Below are positions 1 through 7,963 of a stretch of 9,093 bases of DNA, one piece after another. The notes beneath the pieces were generated by a model. The model was not told the DNA's origin. It saw nothing but the letters and a program-made list of their open reading frames with translations, and searched no databases. This DNA is from an uncultured Verrucomicrobiota bacterium (lineage in GTDB: Bacteria; Verrucomicrobiota; Verrucomicrobiia; Chthoniobacterales; SZAS-18): NCBI GenBank assembly GCA_937873255.1, contig CALMVM010000587.1:1-9093 (forward strand). Reading direction: 5' to 3'. The position numbers and the translations under genes were made by a program. How positions within the stretch are numbered: the stretch's first letter is position 1; each line of letters starts with the position of its first letter.

Positions 1-2
1 AT

Positions 3-266
3 TACAGCGGCATGAGCGAGGCGTTGGCAAGAGGCTTCGTCCTAGGTGGCGGCAGCAAGCAGAGCGCCGGGGGCAGCCAAGTCGTGGAATACCTCGTCCA
101 GCCGCAGGAGTTCACGATGCTGCGGACCGGCGGCGCGGAGTGCGAAATGACGGTGGACACCATCATCTTCCAAGGCGGACGCCGGTGGGTGGTCACCGAT
201 AAGGACAAAACGCGGACGCAAAACCACCTGCGGCATTCGTTCTCTCAAAACTATCCGAAGCGATGA
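3..266 (+). CDS. C-terminal fragment of a TraG/VirD4-like type IV coupling ATPase (5' end outside window)
   Basis: The frame is open to the left edge, so this is the tail of a longer gene; an internal Met at position 12 is probably not the true start. Visible are a Gly/Ser-rich stretch (VLGGGSKQSAGGSQ), then 'VVEYLVQPQEFTMLRTGG', then 'DTIIFQGGRRW', ending in a basic, Gln/Arg/Lys-rich tail. From memory, a terminal 'EFTxLRTGG...FQGGRR' block is typical of TraM-recognition/TraG-type coupling proteins: hexameric inner-membrane ATPases that bring relaxase-bound DNA to a conjugative type IV secretion channel. The Walker motifs that would prove this lie outside the window, so the assignment rests on the C-terminal pattern. 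The stop overlaps the next start by ATGA, which suggests one operon. If the recognition is wrong, it is simply a hypothetical C-terminus. Confidence 0.6.
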   Translation, partial: YSGMSEALARGFVLGGGSKQSAGGSQVVEYLVQPQEFTMLRTGGAECEMTVDTIIFQGGRRWVVTDKDKTRTQNHLRHSFSQNYPKR

Positions 267-1000
267 TAGACCGGCAGGTCACCGCCAGCAGCGCCGAGCC
301 GCGGATTTTTCTCGTCAGCTCGATCCTGCATTGCGTCAGCTTGACGGTTCTGGTGTATCTGCGCTCCTCTTTCGGCTTTGGTTTTCTGCGTCCCAAAAGC
401 GTGTTCTTTGCGTTCTCGTGGGCGTTCGTGCTCTACGCGATCTACGCTCGGATCGATGGTTTGGCGTGGCGTGAGCATCATACGCTGATTCTTTTTGGCG
501 CGGGGACGGTGATCCTCTACTGGATTCATCTTTTGGTCGCGTTCATCCGCGAGTGGCGCGAAAGCGGCGAGCACGAGCAATATTCCGGGCTTCCACACGC
601 GGTGTGTCTGATTCGGCGAGGCCGAGCGACGCCCAATCCAGCCTTCGAGCGAATCTGGCGTCTGTGGGGCGAACCGACGCTGGTTTTCAGTTTCGCGCTT
701 GCAATGCGCTTCATCGGCGGCGGCCAAGGGCTTTCGCGCTGGCTGCTGGTGGTCGCCACTTGTCTATGGAGCAAGGAGGCTTTGAACTGTTGGTTTCAAC
801 TGCGCGGGCGCAAGCGTCAAAGTGATCTCTTTACGGACACCGAAAATGCCGTGGACCCATCACCAACGACAAACCCGGCTTCAGAACCGCCCCTGGCTAC
901 GCGCAAGACAAGGGTCAAGCGAAGCAGGAACACAAACGCCACGGCGGCTGATGTTTCTTCCAACAGCAAGTTGGCGCAATCCTCCAAATCCTCGGAGTAA
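263..1000 (+). CDS. four-helix membrane protein of unknown function, coupled to the upstream conjugation-type gene
   Basis: The 245-residue protein starts in the ATGA overlap with the preceding gene, with no clear Shine-Dalgarno sequence, so translation is probably coupled. Hydrophobic segments lie at about residues 15-33, 46-62, 74-95 and 139-177 (the last may be one long or two short helices). Between helices 3 and 4 is a charged loop with 'FIREWRESGEHE' and an Arg-rich 'IRRGRATPNP' stretch. The tail from about residue 181 to 245 is hydrophilic, rich in Thr/Ser/Pro/Lys/Arg, probably disordered and cytoplasmic. I recognise no family. Its position right behind a coupling-protein-like gene suggests an accessory membrane component of a conjugative apparatus, but this is inference from context only. 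Confidence 0.75.
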   Translation: MIDRQVTASSAEPRIFLVSSILHCVSLTVLVYLRSSFGFGFLRPKSVFFAFSWAFVLYAIYARIDGLAWREHHTLILFGAGTVILYWIHLLVAFIREWRESGEHEQYSGLPHAVCLIRRGRATPNPAFERIWRLWGEPTLVFSFALAMRFIGGGQGLSRWLLVVATCLWSKEALNCWFQLRGRKRQSDLFTDTENAVDPSPTTNPASEPPLATRKTRVKRSRNTNATAADVSSNSKLAQSSKSSE

Positions 1001-1034
1001 TTCAAGCTCAAACTGTCGAATTGTCGGTTTTTGT

Positions 1035-1078
1035 AATCAATTCACAAATGAGTTGCATTGATTTGCCGAACCCGGGTT
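1035..1078. promoter_or_regulatory. inverted repeats in the 136-bp gap before the secreted-protein/Rhs pair
   Basis: The gap 1001-1136 holds a perfect 7-bp inverted repeat, AATCAAT at 1035-1041 and ATTGATT at 1057-1063, extended inward after one mismatch by CA/TG. A perfect 10-bp palindrome, AACCCGGGTT, follows at 1069-1078. No T-run follows either element, so a classical terminator is unlikely. The placement before a new transcription unit fits an operator or promoter region. No convincing -35/-10 pair could be fixed; TTGCAT at 1053-1058 is only a weak candidate. Confidence 0.3.
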
Positions 1079-1136
1079 ACATACAGGCGGTTTTTCACGA
1101 CAAGCGCAGACAAATTTCTACATTTTCAACAGTCGT

Positions 1137-1994
1137 ATGAGTGCATTCGCTCCCCGTATACAACTTCCTGATTCGCTCCGGTATCTACGACTATTCGCTT
1201 TTAGCAGCCTCTTTGCGGTCGCGTTCTTCGGGTTTGCCAGCATGTCCTTTGCCCAGATCGCGCAGCTACAACCCACAGCTGCCAGTACCCCGGCCGCTAC
1301 TCCCATCGCGGTGCCTTCGCCGACACCAGACCTCACTCCTTCACCGGCTCCGACGGCTACCCCCTATCCAAGTCCGACTTCCACCCCTACAGGTACTCCG
1401 ACTGGCAGCCCTACCCCGGCTCCCAGCGCGACACCAATCGTTAGCGACACTCCGCAAATCAGCATCACTCCCGGTCTTCCCAGCGCAGCCGAAACAGCGG
1501 CCTACAACGCGGCACGCACCCCGCAGGTAGATATCGTTCTAAATGCTGCCACCACACCGACCGTCGGCACCTCAACCACTATGTCCGGTCAACCTGCGAC
1601 TTCTTCGGTGCATCTGAGCGCCCAAGGTGGCGCGTGTGTGACTGTCGTGTTGCCACCGGCCTCGGCAGGCACGCGGAGTAAAACCGCGAGTGCCACCTCC
1701 AATTCTGGTCCGAACCTCCAACCGGTGGCCACGGTCACTCTCAGCTATCCCTCGGGCAGCGCGGGCACCTTAGTGTGGGTGCAAATGGCCACACGCGGCG
1801 GCACGCTTTACGCCACCGACAGCGCAGGCAATACCTATTCCGGTGCGAAAGGCCTTCACCTGACTCTCGGCAGCAACGGCCAAGCGAATTTCAAGTATCA
1901 GGCACCCGACAAGGGCGGCACCTATCAGGTTCTGACTCGCTACGACAATGTTATTACCACGGTGCCCTTCCGCGTCCCGGACGTCGTCCCCTGA
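1137..1994 (+). CDS. secreted protein with Pro/Thr/Ser-rich linker and Ig-like C-terminal domain
   Basis: The 285-residue protein starts at ATG 1137 without a Shine-Dalgarno sequence. The N-terminus is a Sec signal: a positive region with Arg15 and Arg18, a hydrophobic core at about 19-36, and a likely cleavage after 'SFA' (Ala39). Residues about 46-113 are a low-complexity linker of Pro, Thr, Ser and Ala ('TPTGTPTGSPTPAPSATP'). Residues about 189-280 alternate in a beta-like pattern ('VATVTLSYPSG', 'GTLYATDSAGNTYSG', 'GQANFKYQAPDKGGTYQV'), resembling bacterial Ig-like (Big_1/invasin type) folds; that match is by eye. It lies 51 bp before the Rhs gene in the same orientation, so the two are probably co-transcribed. 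It may be a cell-envelope partner of the Rhs protein, an inference from linkage. Confidence 0.8.
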   Translation: MSAFAPRIQLPDSLRYLRLFAFSSLFAVAFFGFASMSFAQIAQLQPTAASTPAATPIAVPSPTPDLTPSPAPTATPYPSPTSTPTGTPTGSPTPAPSATPIVSDTPQISITPGLPSAAETAAYNAARTPQVDIVLNAATTPTVGTSTTMSGQPATSSVHLSAQGGACVTVVLPPASAGTRSKTASATSNSGPNLQPVATVTLSYPSGSAGTLVWVQMATRGGTLYATDSAGNTYSGAKGLHLTLGSNGQANFKYQAPDKGGTYQVLTRYDNVITTVPFRVPDVVP

Positions 1995-2045
1995 GCTTCT
2001 CCTCGTATCACCCTCCCTTCTTTCGCTCCTACTTTATCCGCGCTC

Positions 2046-5000
2046 ATGAACGCCCGGTTTTCTTTCATTCAGTGCTTCTGCCAGCAGCACCTCGCCATCG
2101 TGTCATTCGCAACTCGGGTTTGCTCTATGCATCATTTTCTCTTGCTAATAGCGCTCGCCCTTTTTCTCGGCCTCGGTAACCTGCGCGCGCAGGACAGCAC
2201 CAACGAGAATCCGACTGGACCGACGGGTGACTACAACGGCGAGGTGACCACCGCCGGTTCCTACGATCCGTACACCCAAAACGCCAAACGCTCGGTCACC
2301 GATTTGGTCGTGCCCGGCTCCAACGGCACCTACCCGCTGGCGTTCTCGCGGACTTACAACTCGGGCATCTCGCCGGTGGCCAACGACATCAAGTATTTCG
2401 GCGACGGTGGCAACTGGCGGCACTCGTACATGTGGACACTCACCCCGTTAGAGTTTAATACCTACACCGGTCAACTCACCGCTTTCAACGTGGCCTATCC
2501 CAGCGGAGGCGTGGTCACGTTCCGCTCCAGCCGGGCCGAAGATACCACGGGCACCTATGCCAATTACTGGCGGGGACCGACCGGCACGCAGGATCGCTTG
2601 GAAGTCCCTCCCGGCAGCCTCAATCCTGCCGGAGTCATCCTCCACACCAGTGACGGCGGCCTCGTCAAATTCGGTTCTAACTACCATCCGCTTTACATCG
2701 TTGATCCGTACGGCGCGACAACCTCGCTCACCTACAATAATGACGGCCATCTCGCCACGGTCGTTGAACCCGGTGGTCGCTGGCTGCATTTTTCCTACAT
2801 CACTGTCAGCTTTACTAGCCGAGACCAGAATAATCACAAGATCACCTCAAAGTGGACCCTGTTGCAGCAAGTATCGGCGAGCACCGGTCAAACGGTGAAT
2901 TACCACTATCAACCCTTCGGCGAGGAAACACAGGGCAACCCGGACGGTGAGGGGTCCATCTGGACGACTCCCTATTACGTACTCGATATCGTCATTTACA
3001 ACTCTGAATCGAGTGTCGCCGATCCTGGCATCAGTGTTCGAGCGCGTTACACGTACGATCAAATAGACGATTCTATTCCGGTGATCGTCACCGCCGTGGA
3101 CCCGCACTACGCCGGAGCCATGACAAGCATTCAGTACACCTACTCTGACATGGCCTATGGATTGGTCCAAGAGGAGCAAAACATCAACACATCGGAAACT
3201 GTTTCTCACCTGGATCGCGACGATGATACGAACACCAGCAAGGAAACCCGCGGCGATGTCGACAATAATCACAACCCGATCACCCGCACCTTCCGTTTCA
3301 ACGAAGGCACCCACTCCACCGGCAATCAACCGACGGATACGACTAATGCCAAAGACGCGCAGCTAACCTCTTACACGGATTTTGAGGGGCACACCACATA
3401 TCTGAGTTACTACGGCGCGGGCGATCCCACCACTCAAGAAGGCAGTCTGTGGGCTGTCACCGACGCTGCCAACCACACGACTCTCTACGCCCATGAGCCT
3501 TGCGCGGGCAAACTCTACGCACTGCAGTTGCCCGACAACCGGGTACGGTATTGGACTTGGCAATCAAAAAATCACACGGACGCACGTCAGCCTTATTATC
3601 TGTACAAGAGCCAAGACGAGCGTGGTCAAGTCACGACGTACATTCGGGACTTCAACACAGGGCTTGTCACCGAAATCGATTATCCGGACAACACGAGCGA
3701 ATCTTTCACATATACCCCTTTCACTGGGGCGGATGGCCAGTCGACTTACTACAAGATCGGCGCCCACACGAGCAAACTCGGCGCGGTGACCCAGTACACC
3801 TACGGACAAAATCCTAACAGCACTCACGCCGACATGCTGCTGTCCGTCACACGCAGCTACAACGAGGCCGACGGCGGTCCGCATCACGACGAGTTGACCA
3901 AGTTCGAGTACGACGCCCTGGACCGCCTGGTCAAGACCACGGACCCGAGCGCGGTCGCCACGCAGTTCACGTACAACGCCCGTCATCAACTGGTGACGAC
4001 GACCCACGCGTGGGACGGCACCCACATCGACCGATCCTACGACGATTTGGGCAACTGCACGAGCGTCAGTGACGAGTTGCAGCACGTCACCACCACCACG
4101 TACGATGAGTACCGGCGGCCAATTACGGTCACCGTGCCAGTCAACAACGACGGCATCACGTCGCGCACGAGTTATTTCGCCTATGATCCTCGCGGTTTCA
4201 GCAACTACGGTGGTAACATCGCCTCCGCCACGAGCCACACCCGCTCGGCGGTGGGTGTCAGTTGGACATCCAGCGGGAAGGCTACTGCTCACGCTTATTC
4301 TCCGAGCGGTTTGTACACCGAGACATTCTGGAACGGCCAAAAAACCGGCAACGATGGCAACGGTAATCCGACGTTCTACCTCAACTGGGGTTGGGGAGTC
4401 ACCCGTACTCACTTCGATCCATCCTCCCAAGTCGGATGGAGTTCTGACCAGGTCGGCGATACGACCCATTACAGCCTGGATTCCTGCGGCCGGAAGTCCA
4501 CGGTGACCGATCCGTTGGGTCACGTGAGCACCTGGACGTACTACGGAGCCAACGAGGCCGCTATTGCCTCGGGCGGCAATCCCAACTGCGCTGGCCTGCT
4601 CAAGAGCGTCACCACCCCCGGTCCCGATGTGGCCACTCCGACGGTCACGACGAAGTACGCGAACTACGATGTCATGGGCCGGATGATACAGAGCATCAAC
4701 CCGAAGAACTACTGGTTTTTCAGCGGTTACGATGCGGCCGGCGACCTGACAGGCCAAACCGACGGCGCGCAGTCCGCCAACAACGCCCAGCCGCAAGCGC
4801 ACCGGATCGGCTATGGCTACGACACGCTCGGGCGCAAGGCTTATGTCACCAACCCGCTGACTGGCGCAAAGGAGCAGTGGACTTACGACAAAAGCGGCAA
4901 CGTGTCCACCTACACCAACTATGCCGGAGCCGTGTGCACCTATCAGTACGACGGACGCAATCGTTGTTCCCGCTACGACTGGACCGGAGACGGCGGGGTA

Positions 5001-7244
5001 ACCGCGCCGACCTCCTACGCTTATGATAATGCCAGTCGGGTCACCGAAGTGCTCAACTGGCATGCCGACATCCACTACGCCTACGACGACTCCGGCGCGG
5101 TAATCACCGAGCAGCAGAAGATATATCCATCAGGCCCGGCACTGACGACGACGTATCATCACGACGCGGACGGCAACGTCCAGTCGATCCAATATCCCGG
5201 CGGTAAAACGCCGACCTTCGCCTATGACCTTCAGGAGCGTTGTAACGCCATCACTCTAAACGGCACTCAGATCGGTGCCTACGATTACGATGATAGAGAA
5301 TTGGTCTTCCGCCGATGCGGCAATCTTGCCCAAACCACCTACACCTATTACGGTGGCAGGGTAATCGAGACGGACGAGCATCGCTATGAAGGGAGCGGAC
5401 TCAATCTCACCAGTGATCGTTTTTACGGCCACGCGCCCGATGGCCAAATCAGTTGGTGGTATCGGACAGCGCCCGGCAGCGGCTACGGCGCCAGCAGCAT
5501 GGAAAACGGCCGGGGAGATGCGTTTTTCTACGATTCGGATGGCAGTTTGATCAACGCGGCACGAGATATTACGACTGTGAATGGCAATTGGCCATCACAG
5601 TATGGCGACAGCAGTTTGAGCAACAATATCAGCTACGCTAACCCGTCGTCCATCACGAGCGACTACGGCTACGCATACGACGCGGCTGGCAATCGCACCA
5701 CAGTGCAGCCTTACACTTATCCGGCCACCCAACCGCTAACCACCTATGCCGCCAAGGACGACAACGAGTACCAGAGTTACACCCGAGGTAGGACCACGCG
5801 AAATTTCTTCTATGACAACAACTTTAACTTGAAGCTTGTTGGAGCGACTGGTTGGACGTACACGTACGACGCCGAAAACCATTTGACTAACGCCGACTAC
5901 GGTAGCTCTGGCTATGGCACTCCCGGGCAGCAGACGGTGTTCAACTATGACGGTCTCGGTCGATTGGTCGAACAGGTTATCAACGGGACGGTCACGCATT
6001 TCTATTATGCTGGCAGCCAGCGCATTGAGGAACGGGATGGCAACGACGCGCTCGTCTACAGCTATTTCTTTGACGGCCCCAGTGGCGACAGCATCCTGTG
6101 CCGCCAGAACGCTCTCGGGGTCAACTTGTGGTATCAGGCGGACATCGTGGGCAACACGTCCCATGTGACCAACGACGGTGGACAAATCGTCGAGCAATAC
6201 CTCTACGACGCGTACGGCACGCCGACGGTGTACGACAGGACAGGAAGTCTATTGAATGGCGGCACCGCGTGCGATAACCACTACCTGTTCAAGAGCAGCG
6301 GAGCCTACGAGTGGCTGCCAACGCTCGGTCTCTACTATTGCCGGGCGCGGTTCTACCTCCCCCAGCATGGCCGCTGGCTGCAACCTGATCCCGTCGGGCA
6401 AGCGGGCGGGCTGAACATTTACACCTACTGCGGCAACGATCCGGTCAACGGGATCGATCCGAGCGGCCTTTCCTCTGACGAACGAGGAGATTTAGGCACT
6501 GCATCGTCCCAAGATCAACCTTACGACATGCCTGGAGATATGGCTTGGGCATTTGGTAGCACGGGTGGGTTGAGCATTGATTCTTTGGGGGGATATGATA
6601 GAAAGGTCAGTGTTTATGATCACACTATAGACGGACAAGATATAAACTACACTCCTACTTCTAGTGCACATGTCGATGTTTACAATATCGTTCATGTGAA
6701 CGCATTCATGGGGGGCGTATATGACACCCTGAACGCATTTGGTTACTTACTCGGGGCCGTAGGATTCAGGCCTTCCAATTCCTCCTACGATTGGCACACC
6801 AATTATCGGAGCGGGCCAATGACCGATACCGACAAGGTGATGGGTCAATTTGCGAGTGGTCAACCACTAGGGGATGCCGTCGCGTCAGCCAGGAAGATTT
6901 CAAATTTTGTGGGACAGCAAGCGGGCTTTGCGATGGGAGGAGAGTTATTAGGAGCTCTTCGCGCGGCGGAAGGAGTGTTTGTACCGACTCGTGCGCTGTG
7001 GATTGGAGCAAGGGGAAGGATTGCCGCCATCGCAAGCAATCTCAACACAATCTTCGTAGACTCCAGTAGTGAGGGGGCAATTATAGAATGGTCACAGGCT
7101 GTAGCAAGTGCGGCTGCGCGGGCGGGTGGAAGAGTTCCTGTTTATATCGAGTTCGGATCAATGGGAGGGAGGTTTTTTTGGGAGTATGAACTTCCAATTT
7201 TGCGTGCTAATAATAGTGTAATTGACTTCATATTTGTCCCATGA
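2046..7244 (+). CDS. secreted Rhs/YD-repeat polymorphic toxin
   Basis: The gene encodes 1,732 residues. A typical Sec signal (MHHFLLLIALALFLGLGNLRAQ region) begins at Met28 (ATG 2127), which may be the true start; the longer frame from 2046 is kept because it is coding-like. Neither start has a Shine-Dalgarno sequence. Residues 79-107 match the N-terminal Rhs block ('TDLVVPGSNGTYPLAFSRTY'). YD repeats run through roughly residues 200-1400; clear examples are 'YDALDRLVKTTDP' (622) and 'YDGLGRLVEQVINGTVTHFY' (1301). The Rhs-associated core spans 1412-1475, with 'GLYYCRARFYLPQHGRWLQP', DPVG at 1448-1451 and DPSGL at 1471-1475. In known Rhs proteins the YD repeats form a beta-cocoon that encloses the toxin, and the core cleaves itself after DPxGL. 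The tip, residues 1476-1732, is variable and unrecognised. No VgrG, PAAR or Eag-type gene is visible, so export is likely Sec-dependent (WapA-like) rather than type VI. Confidence 0.93.
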   Translation: MNARFSFIQCFCQQHLAIVSFATRVCSMHHFLLLIALALFLGLGNLRAQDSTNENPTGPTGDYNGEVTTAGSYDPYTQNAKRSVTDLVVPGSNGTYPLAFSRTYNSGISPVANDIKYFGDGGNWRHSYMWTLTPLEFNTYTGQLTAFNVAYPSGGVVTFRSSRAEDTTGTYANYWRGPTGTQDRLEVPPGSLNPAGVILHTSDGGLVKFGSNYHPLYIVDPYGATTSLTYNNDGHLATVVEPGGRWLHFSYITVSFTSRDQNNHKITSKWTLLQQVSASTGQTVNYHYQPFGEETQGNPDGEGSIWTTPYYVLDIVIYNSESSVADPGISVRARYTYDQIDDSIPVIVTAVDPHYAGAMTSIQYTYSDMAYGLVQEEQNINTSETVSHLDRDDDTNTSKETRGDVDNNHNPITRTFRFNEGTHSTGNQPTDTTNAKDAQLTSYTDFEGHTTYLSYYGAGDPTTQEGSLWAVTDAANHTTLYAHEPCAGKLYALQLPDNRVRYWTWQSKNHTDARQPYYLYKSQDERGQVTTYIRDFNTGLVTEIDYPDNTSESFTYTPFTGADGQSTYYKIGAHTSKLGAVTQYTYGQNPNSTHADMLLSVTRSYNEADGGPHHDELTKFEYDALDRLVKTTDPSAVATQFTYNARHQLVTTTHAWDGTHIDRSYDDLGNCTSVSDELQHVTTTTYDEYRRPITVTVPVNNDGITSRTSYFAYDPRGFSNYGGNIASATSHTRSAVGVSWTSSGKATAHAYSPSGLYTETFWNGQKTGNDGNGNPTFYLNWGWGVTRTHFDPSSQVGWSSDQVGDTTHYSLDSCGRKSTVTDPLGHVSTWTYYGANEAAIASGGNPNCAGLLKSVTTPGPDVATPTVTTKYANYDVMGRMIQSINPKNYWFFSGYDAAGDLTGQTDGAQSANNAQPQAHRIGYGYDTLGRKAYVTNPLTGAKEQWTYDKSGNVSTYTNYAGAVCTYQYDGRNRCSRYDWTGDGGVTAPTSYAYDNASRVTEVLNWHADIHYAYDDSGAVITEQQKIYPSGPALTTTYHHDADGNVQSIQYPGGKTPTFAYDLQERCNAITLNGTQIGAYDYDDRELVFRRCGNLAQTTYTYYGGRVIETDEHRYEGSGLNLTSDRFYGHAPDGQISWWYRTAPGSGYGASSMENGRGDAFFYDSDGSLINAARDITTVNGNWPSQYGDSSLSNNISYANPSSITSDYGYAYDAAGNRTTVQPYTYPATQPLTTYAAKDDNEYQSYTRGRTTRNFFYDNNFNLKLVGATGWTYTYDAENHLTNADYGSSGYGTPGQQTVFNYDGLGRLVEQVINGTVTHFYYAGSQRIEERDGNDALVYSYFFDGPSGDSILCRQNALGVNLWYQADIVGNTSHVTNDGGQIVEQYLYDAYGTPTVYDRTGSLLNGGTACDNHYLFKSSGAYEWLPTLGLYYCRARFYLPQHGRWLQPDPVGQAGGLNIYTYCGNDPVNGIDPSGLSSDERGDLGTASSQDQPYDMPGDMAWAFGSTGGLSIDSLGGYDRKVSVYDHTIDGQDINYTPTSSAHVDVYNIVHVNAFMGGVYDTLNAFGYLLGAVGFRPSNSSYDWHTNYRSGPMTDTDKVMGQFASGQPLGDAVASARKISNFVGQQAGFAMGGELLGALRAAEGVFVPTRALWIGARGRIAAIASNLNTIFVDSSSEGAIIEWSQAVASAAARAGGRVPVYIEFGSMGGRFFWEYELPILRANNSVIDFIFVP
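6471..7241 (+). other. variable C-terminal tip (putative toxin module) of the Rhs protein
   Basis: This is the coding segment after the DPSGL core motif, residues 1476-1732 of the Rhs protein. Base composition drops from about 63-70% GC in sampled core lines to about 40% near 6601-6660 and about 35% at the 3' end, as expected when toxin tips are exchanged by recombination. It begins with an acidic, Ser/Gly-rich stretch. A short hydrophobic patch follows ('GYLLGAVGF', about 1565-1574), then a Gly/Ala-rich helix-like region ('FVGQQAGFAMGGELLGAL', 1621 on). The final 80 or so residues end with 'GRVPVYIEFGSMGGRFFWEY' (1695-1714). The first part may be a linker or pretoxin and the last part the effector. 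I cannot assign a nuclease, deaminase, ADP-ribosyltransferase or pore-forming family. Confidence 0.6.
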
Positions 7245-7498
7245 GTTTTTTTAAAAACTTCAAAATTGACCATCGGGTTAATAAACTCGCCAAATACTCT
7301 GATTGGTTAGGTTCCGTGTCGTTCGATTTTGAATTTGGCAACAATGGTTCGCATTCTGTGTTAATAAACACGCCTCCAATTTCTAAATATACAGGAGGAT
7401 TATACGGATTATGGCTAAGCAAGAGCCGAATGAATTTCGTGATATTACCTCGACTGAAAAAATATTTCGAGTTAATGGGATATGATGTACATTTCTAA
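7241..7498 (+). CDS. putative immunity protein for the Rhs toxin tip
   Basis: The small 85-residue gene starts in the ATGA overlap with the Rhs stop, so its translation is probably coupled to that of the toxin. No Shine-Dalgarno sequence is visible. The product is rich in Lys/Arg and aromatic residues and looks like a compact alpha/beta cytosolic protein ('SVSFDFEFGNNGSHSVLINT', 'LPRLKKYFELMGYDVHF'). There is no signal peptide or membrane helix. My count gives 90 G+C in 258 bases (about 35%), far below the Rhs core and close to the toxin tip, suggesting the two travelled together. In polymorphic toxin loci the gene right after the toxin encodes its cognate immunity protein, so position and composition support that role. 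No sequence family is recognised. Confidence 0.7.
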   Translation: MSFFKNFKIDHRVNKLAKYSDWLGSVSFDFEFGNNGSHSVLINTPPISKYTGGLYGLWLSKSRMNFVILPRLKKYFELMGYDVHF

Positions 7499-7500
7499 TT

Positions 7501-7590
7501 TTGAGTAAAGGGAACAGGCAGAAATAGCCCTAAGATAAGCTCGTTTTCGAGGATTTTGAGTGTAAAAGGGGACAAGTAGATTTGGCCTTG
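7501..7590. repeat. imperfect direct repeat, two copies about 55 bp apart
   Basis: Copy 1 (7501-7532) and copy 2 (7556-7590) both start with TTGAGT, followed by AAA(A)GGG, ACA, AGA and GCC blocks. By hand alignment 24 of 32 aligned bases agree, with two gaps. The core of copy 2, AAAAGGGGACAAGTAGATTT, resembles GGGGACAG-type sequences that I recall from REP or transposon-associated repeats. It may be the footprint of a lost element; no transposase is present here. Confidence 0.4.
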
Positions 7591-7681
7591 CCGTTTTCCA
7601 CGGCTCCGGTAGTACGAATCGCCGCCAAGGATCGCTCGCGATTCTCTTGACCGAGGTATCTTTCATATTTGAGGTCAAGCT

Positions 7682-7936
7682 ATGGAACTATTGCCTGATG
7701 AGCAACACTGGCGCCTTGTGGCCGAGGTGGCTGCCGTCACCGAACTCATCCGCTGAAGGTATTGGCTCTGCAACCGCTACGTCTGCACGTTCTACAGCAA
7801 CCATGACGCCCTTAGTGGCGATATCTACTAAAGCCATTACAAGAGATTACTCATCCAAACCGGAGGTCACACAAACCCGCTGACAACGCAAGCGCATGAC
7901 CGAGGATGCACGATCTGCTTCCCCATGTTAGCTTGA
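7682..7936 (+). pseudogene. decayed coding remnant with in-frame TGA and TAA
   Basis: A GAGG sequence at 7671-7674 precedes ATG 7682. The frame reads 'MELLPDEQHWRLVAEVAAVT...ELIR', then TGA at 7754-7756, then 'RYWLCNRYVCTFYSNHDALS...DIY', then TAA at 7829-7831, then 'SHYKRLLIQTGG...' to TGA at 7934. The segment between the two stops is strongly biased to C or G in third codon positions (codons such as TGC AAC CGC TAC GTC TGC ACG TTC TAC AGC AAC), as in real genes of this genome, although the flanks are AT-rich. This suggests a former gene inactivated by nonsense mutations. I do not recognise the family. The first 24 codons could alternatively be a small peptide gene. Confidence 0.4.
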
Positions 7937-7963
7937 TGCTTATCGACAATTACACATTCTCTT

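Noticed and set aside
1141..1530. 129-codon alternative frame over the secreted protein's linker
   Set aside because: Pro/Arg/Leu-rich shadow of the Pro/Thr repeat; the other frame has a signal peptide and a longer domain structure.
3564..5075. 503-codon open frame on the minus strand inside the Rhs gene
   Set aside because: It mirrors a GC-rich YD-repeat coding region; the plus-strand frame has clear Rhs motifs, and the antisense product is low-complexity Val/Gly/Arg-rich without family features.
7411..7485. 24-codon frame inside the immunity gene preceded by AGGAGG
   Set aside because: The ribosome site is about 14 bases or more from the ATG, the product is tiny, and it lies within a better-supported gene in another frame.
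7538..7550. CTCG-TTTT-CGAG hairpin after the immunity gene as a terminator
   Set aside because: Stem of only four base pairs and no real T-run after it.
7596..7627. tRNA-like 3' end (ACGAATC...CGCCA) as an integration target
   Set aside because: No matching acceptor stem, no proper T-arm and no anticodon arm upstream.
7646..7679. CTTGACC/GGTCAAG inverted repeat with 20-base loop
   Set aside because: Seven-base arms with a long loop can occur by chance; no link to a gene start or terminator could be shown.
7754..7756. TGA in the remnant read as selenocysteine
   Set aside because: No evident SECIS-like hairpin directly downstream, and a TAA also interrupts the same frame soon after.
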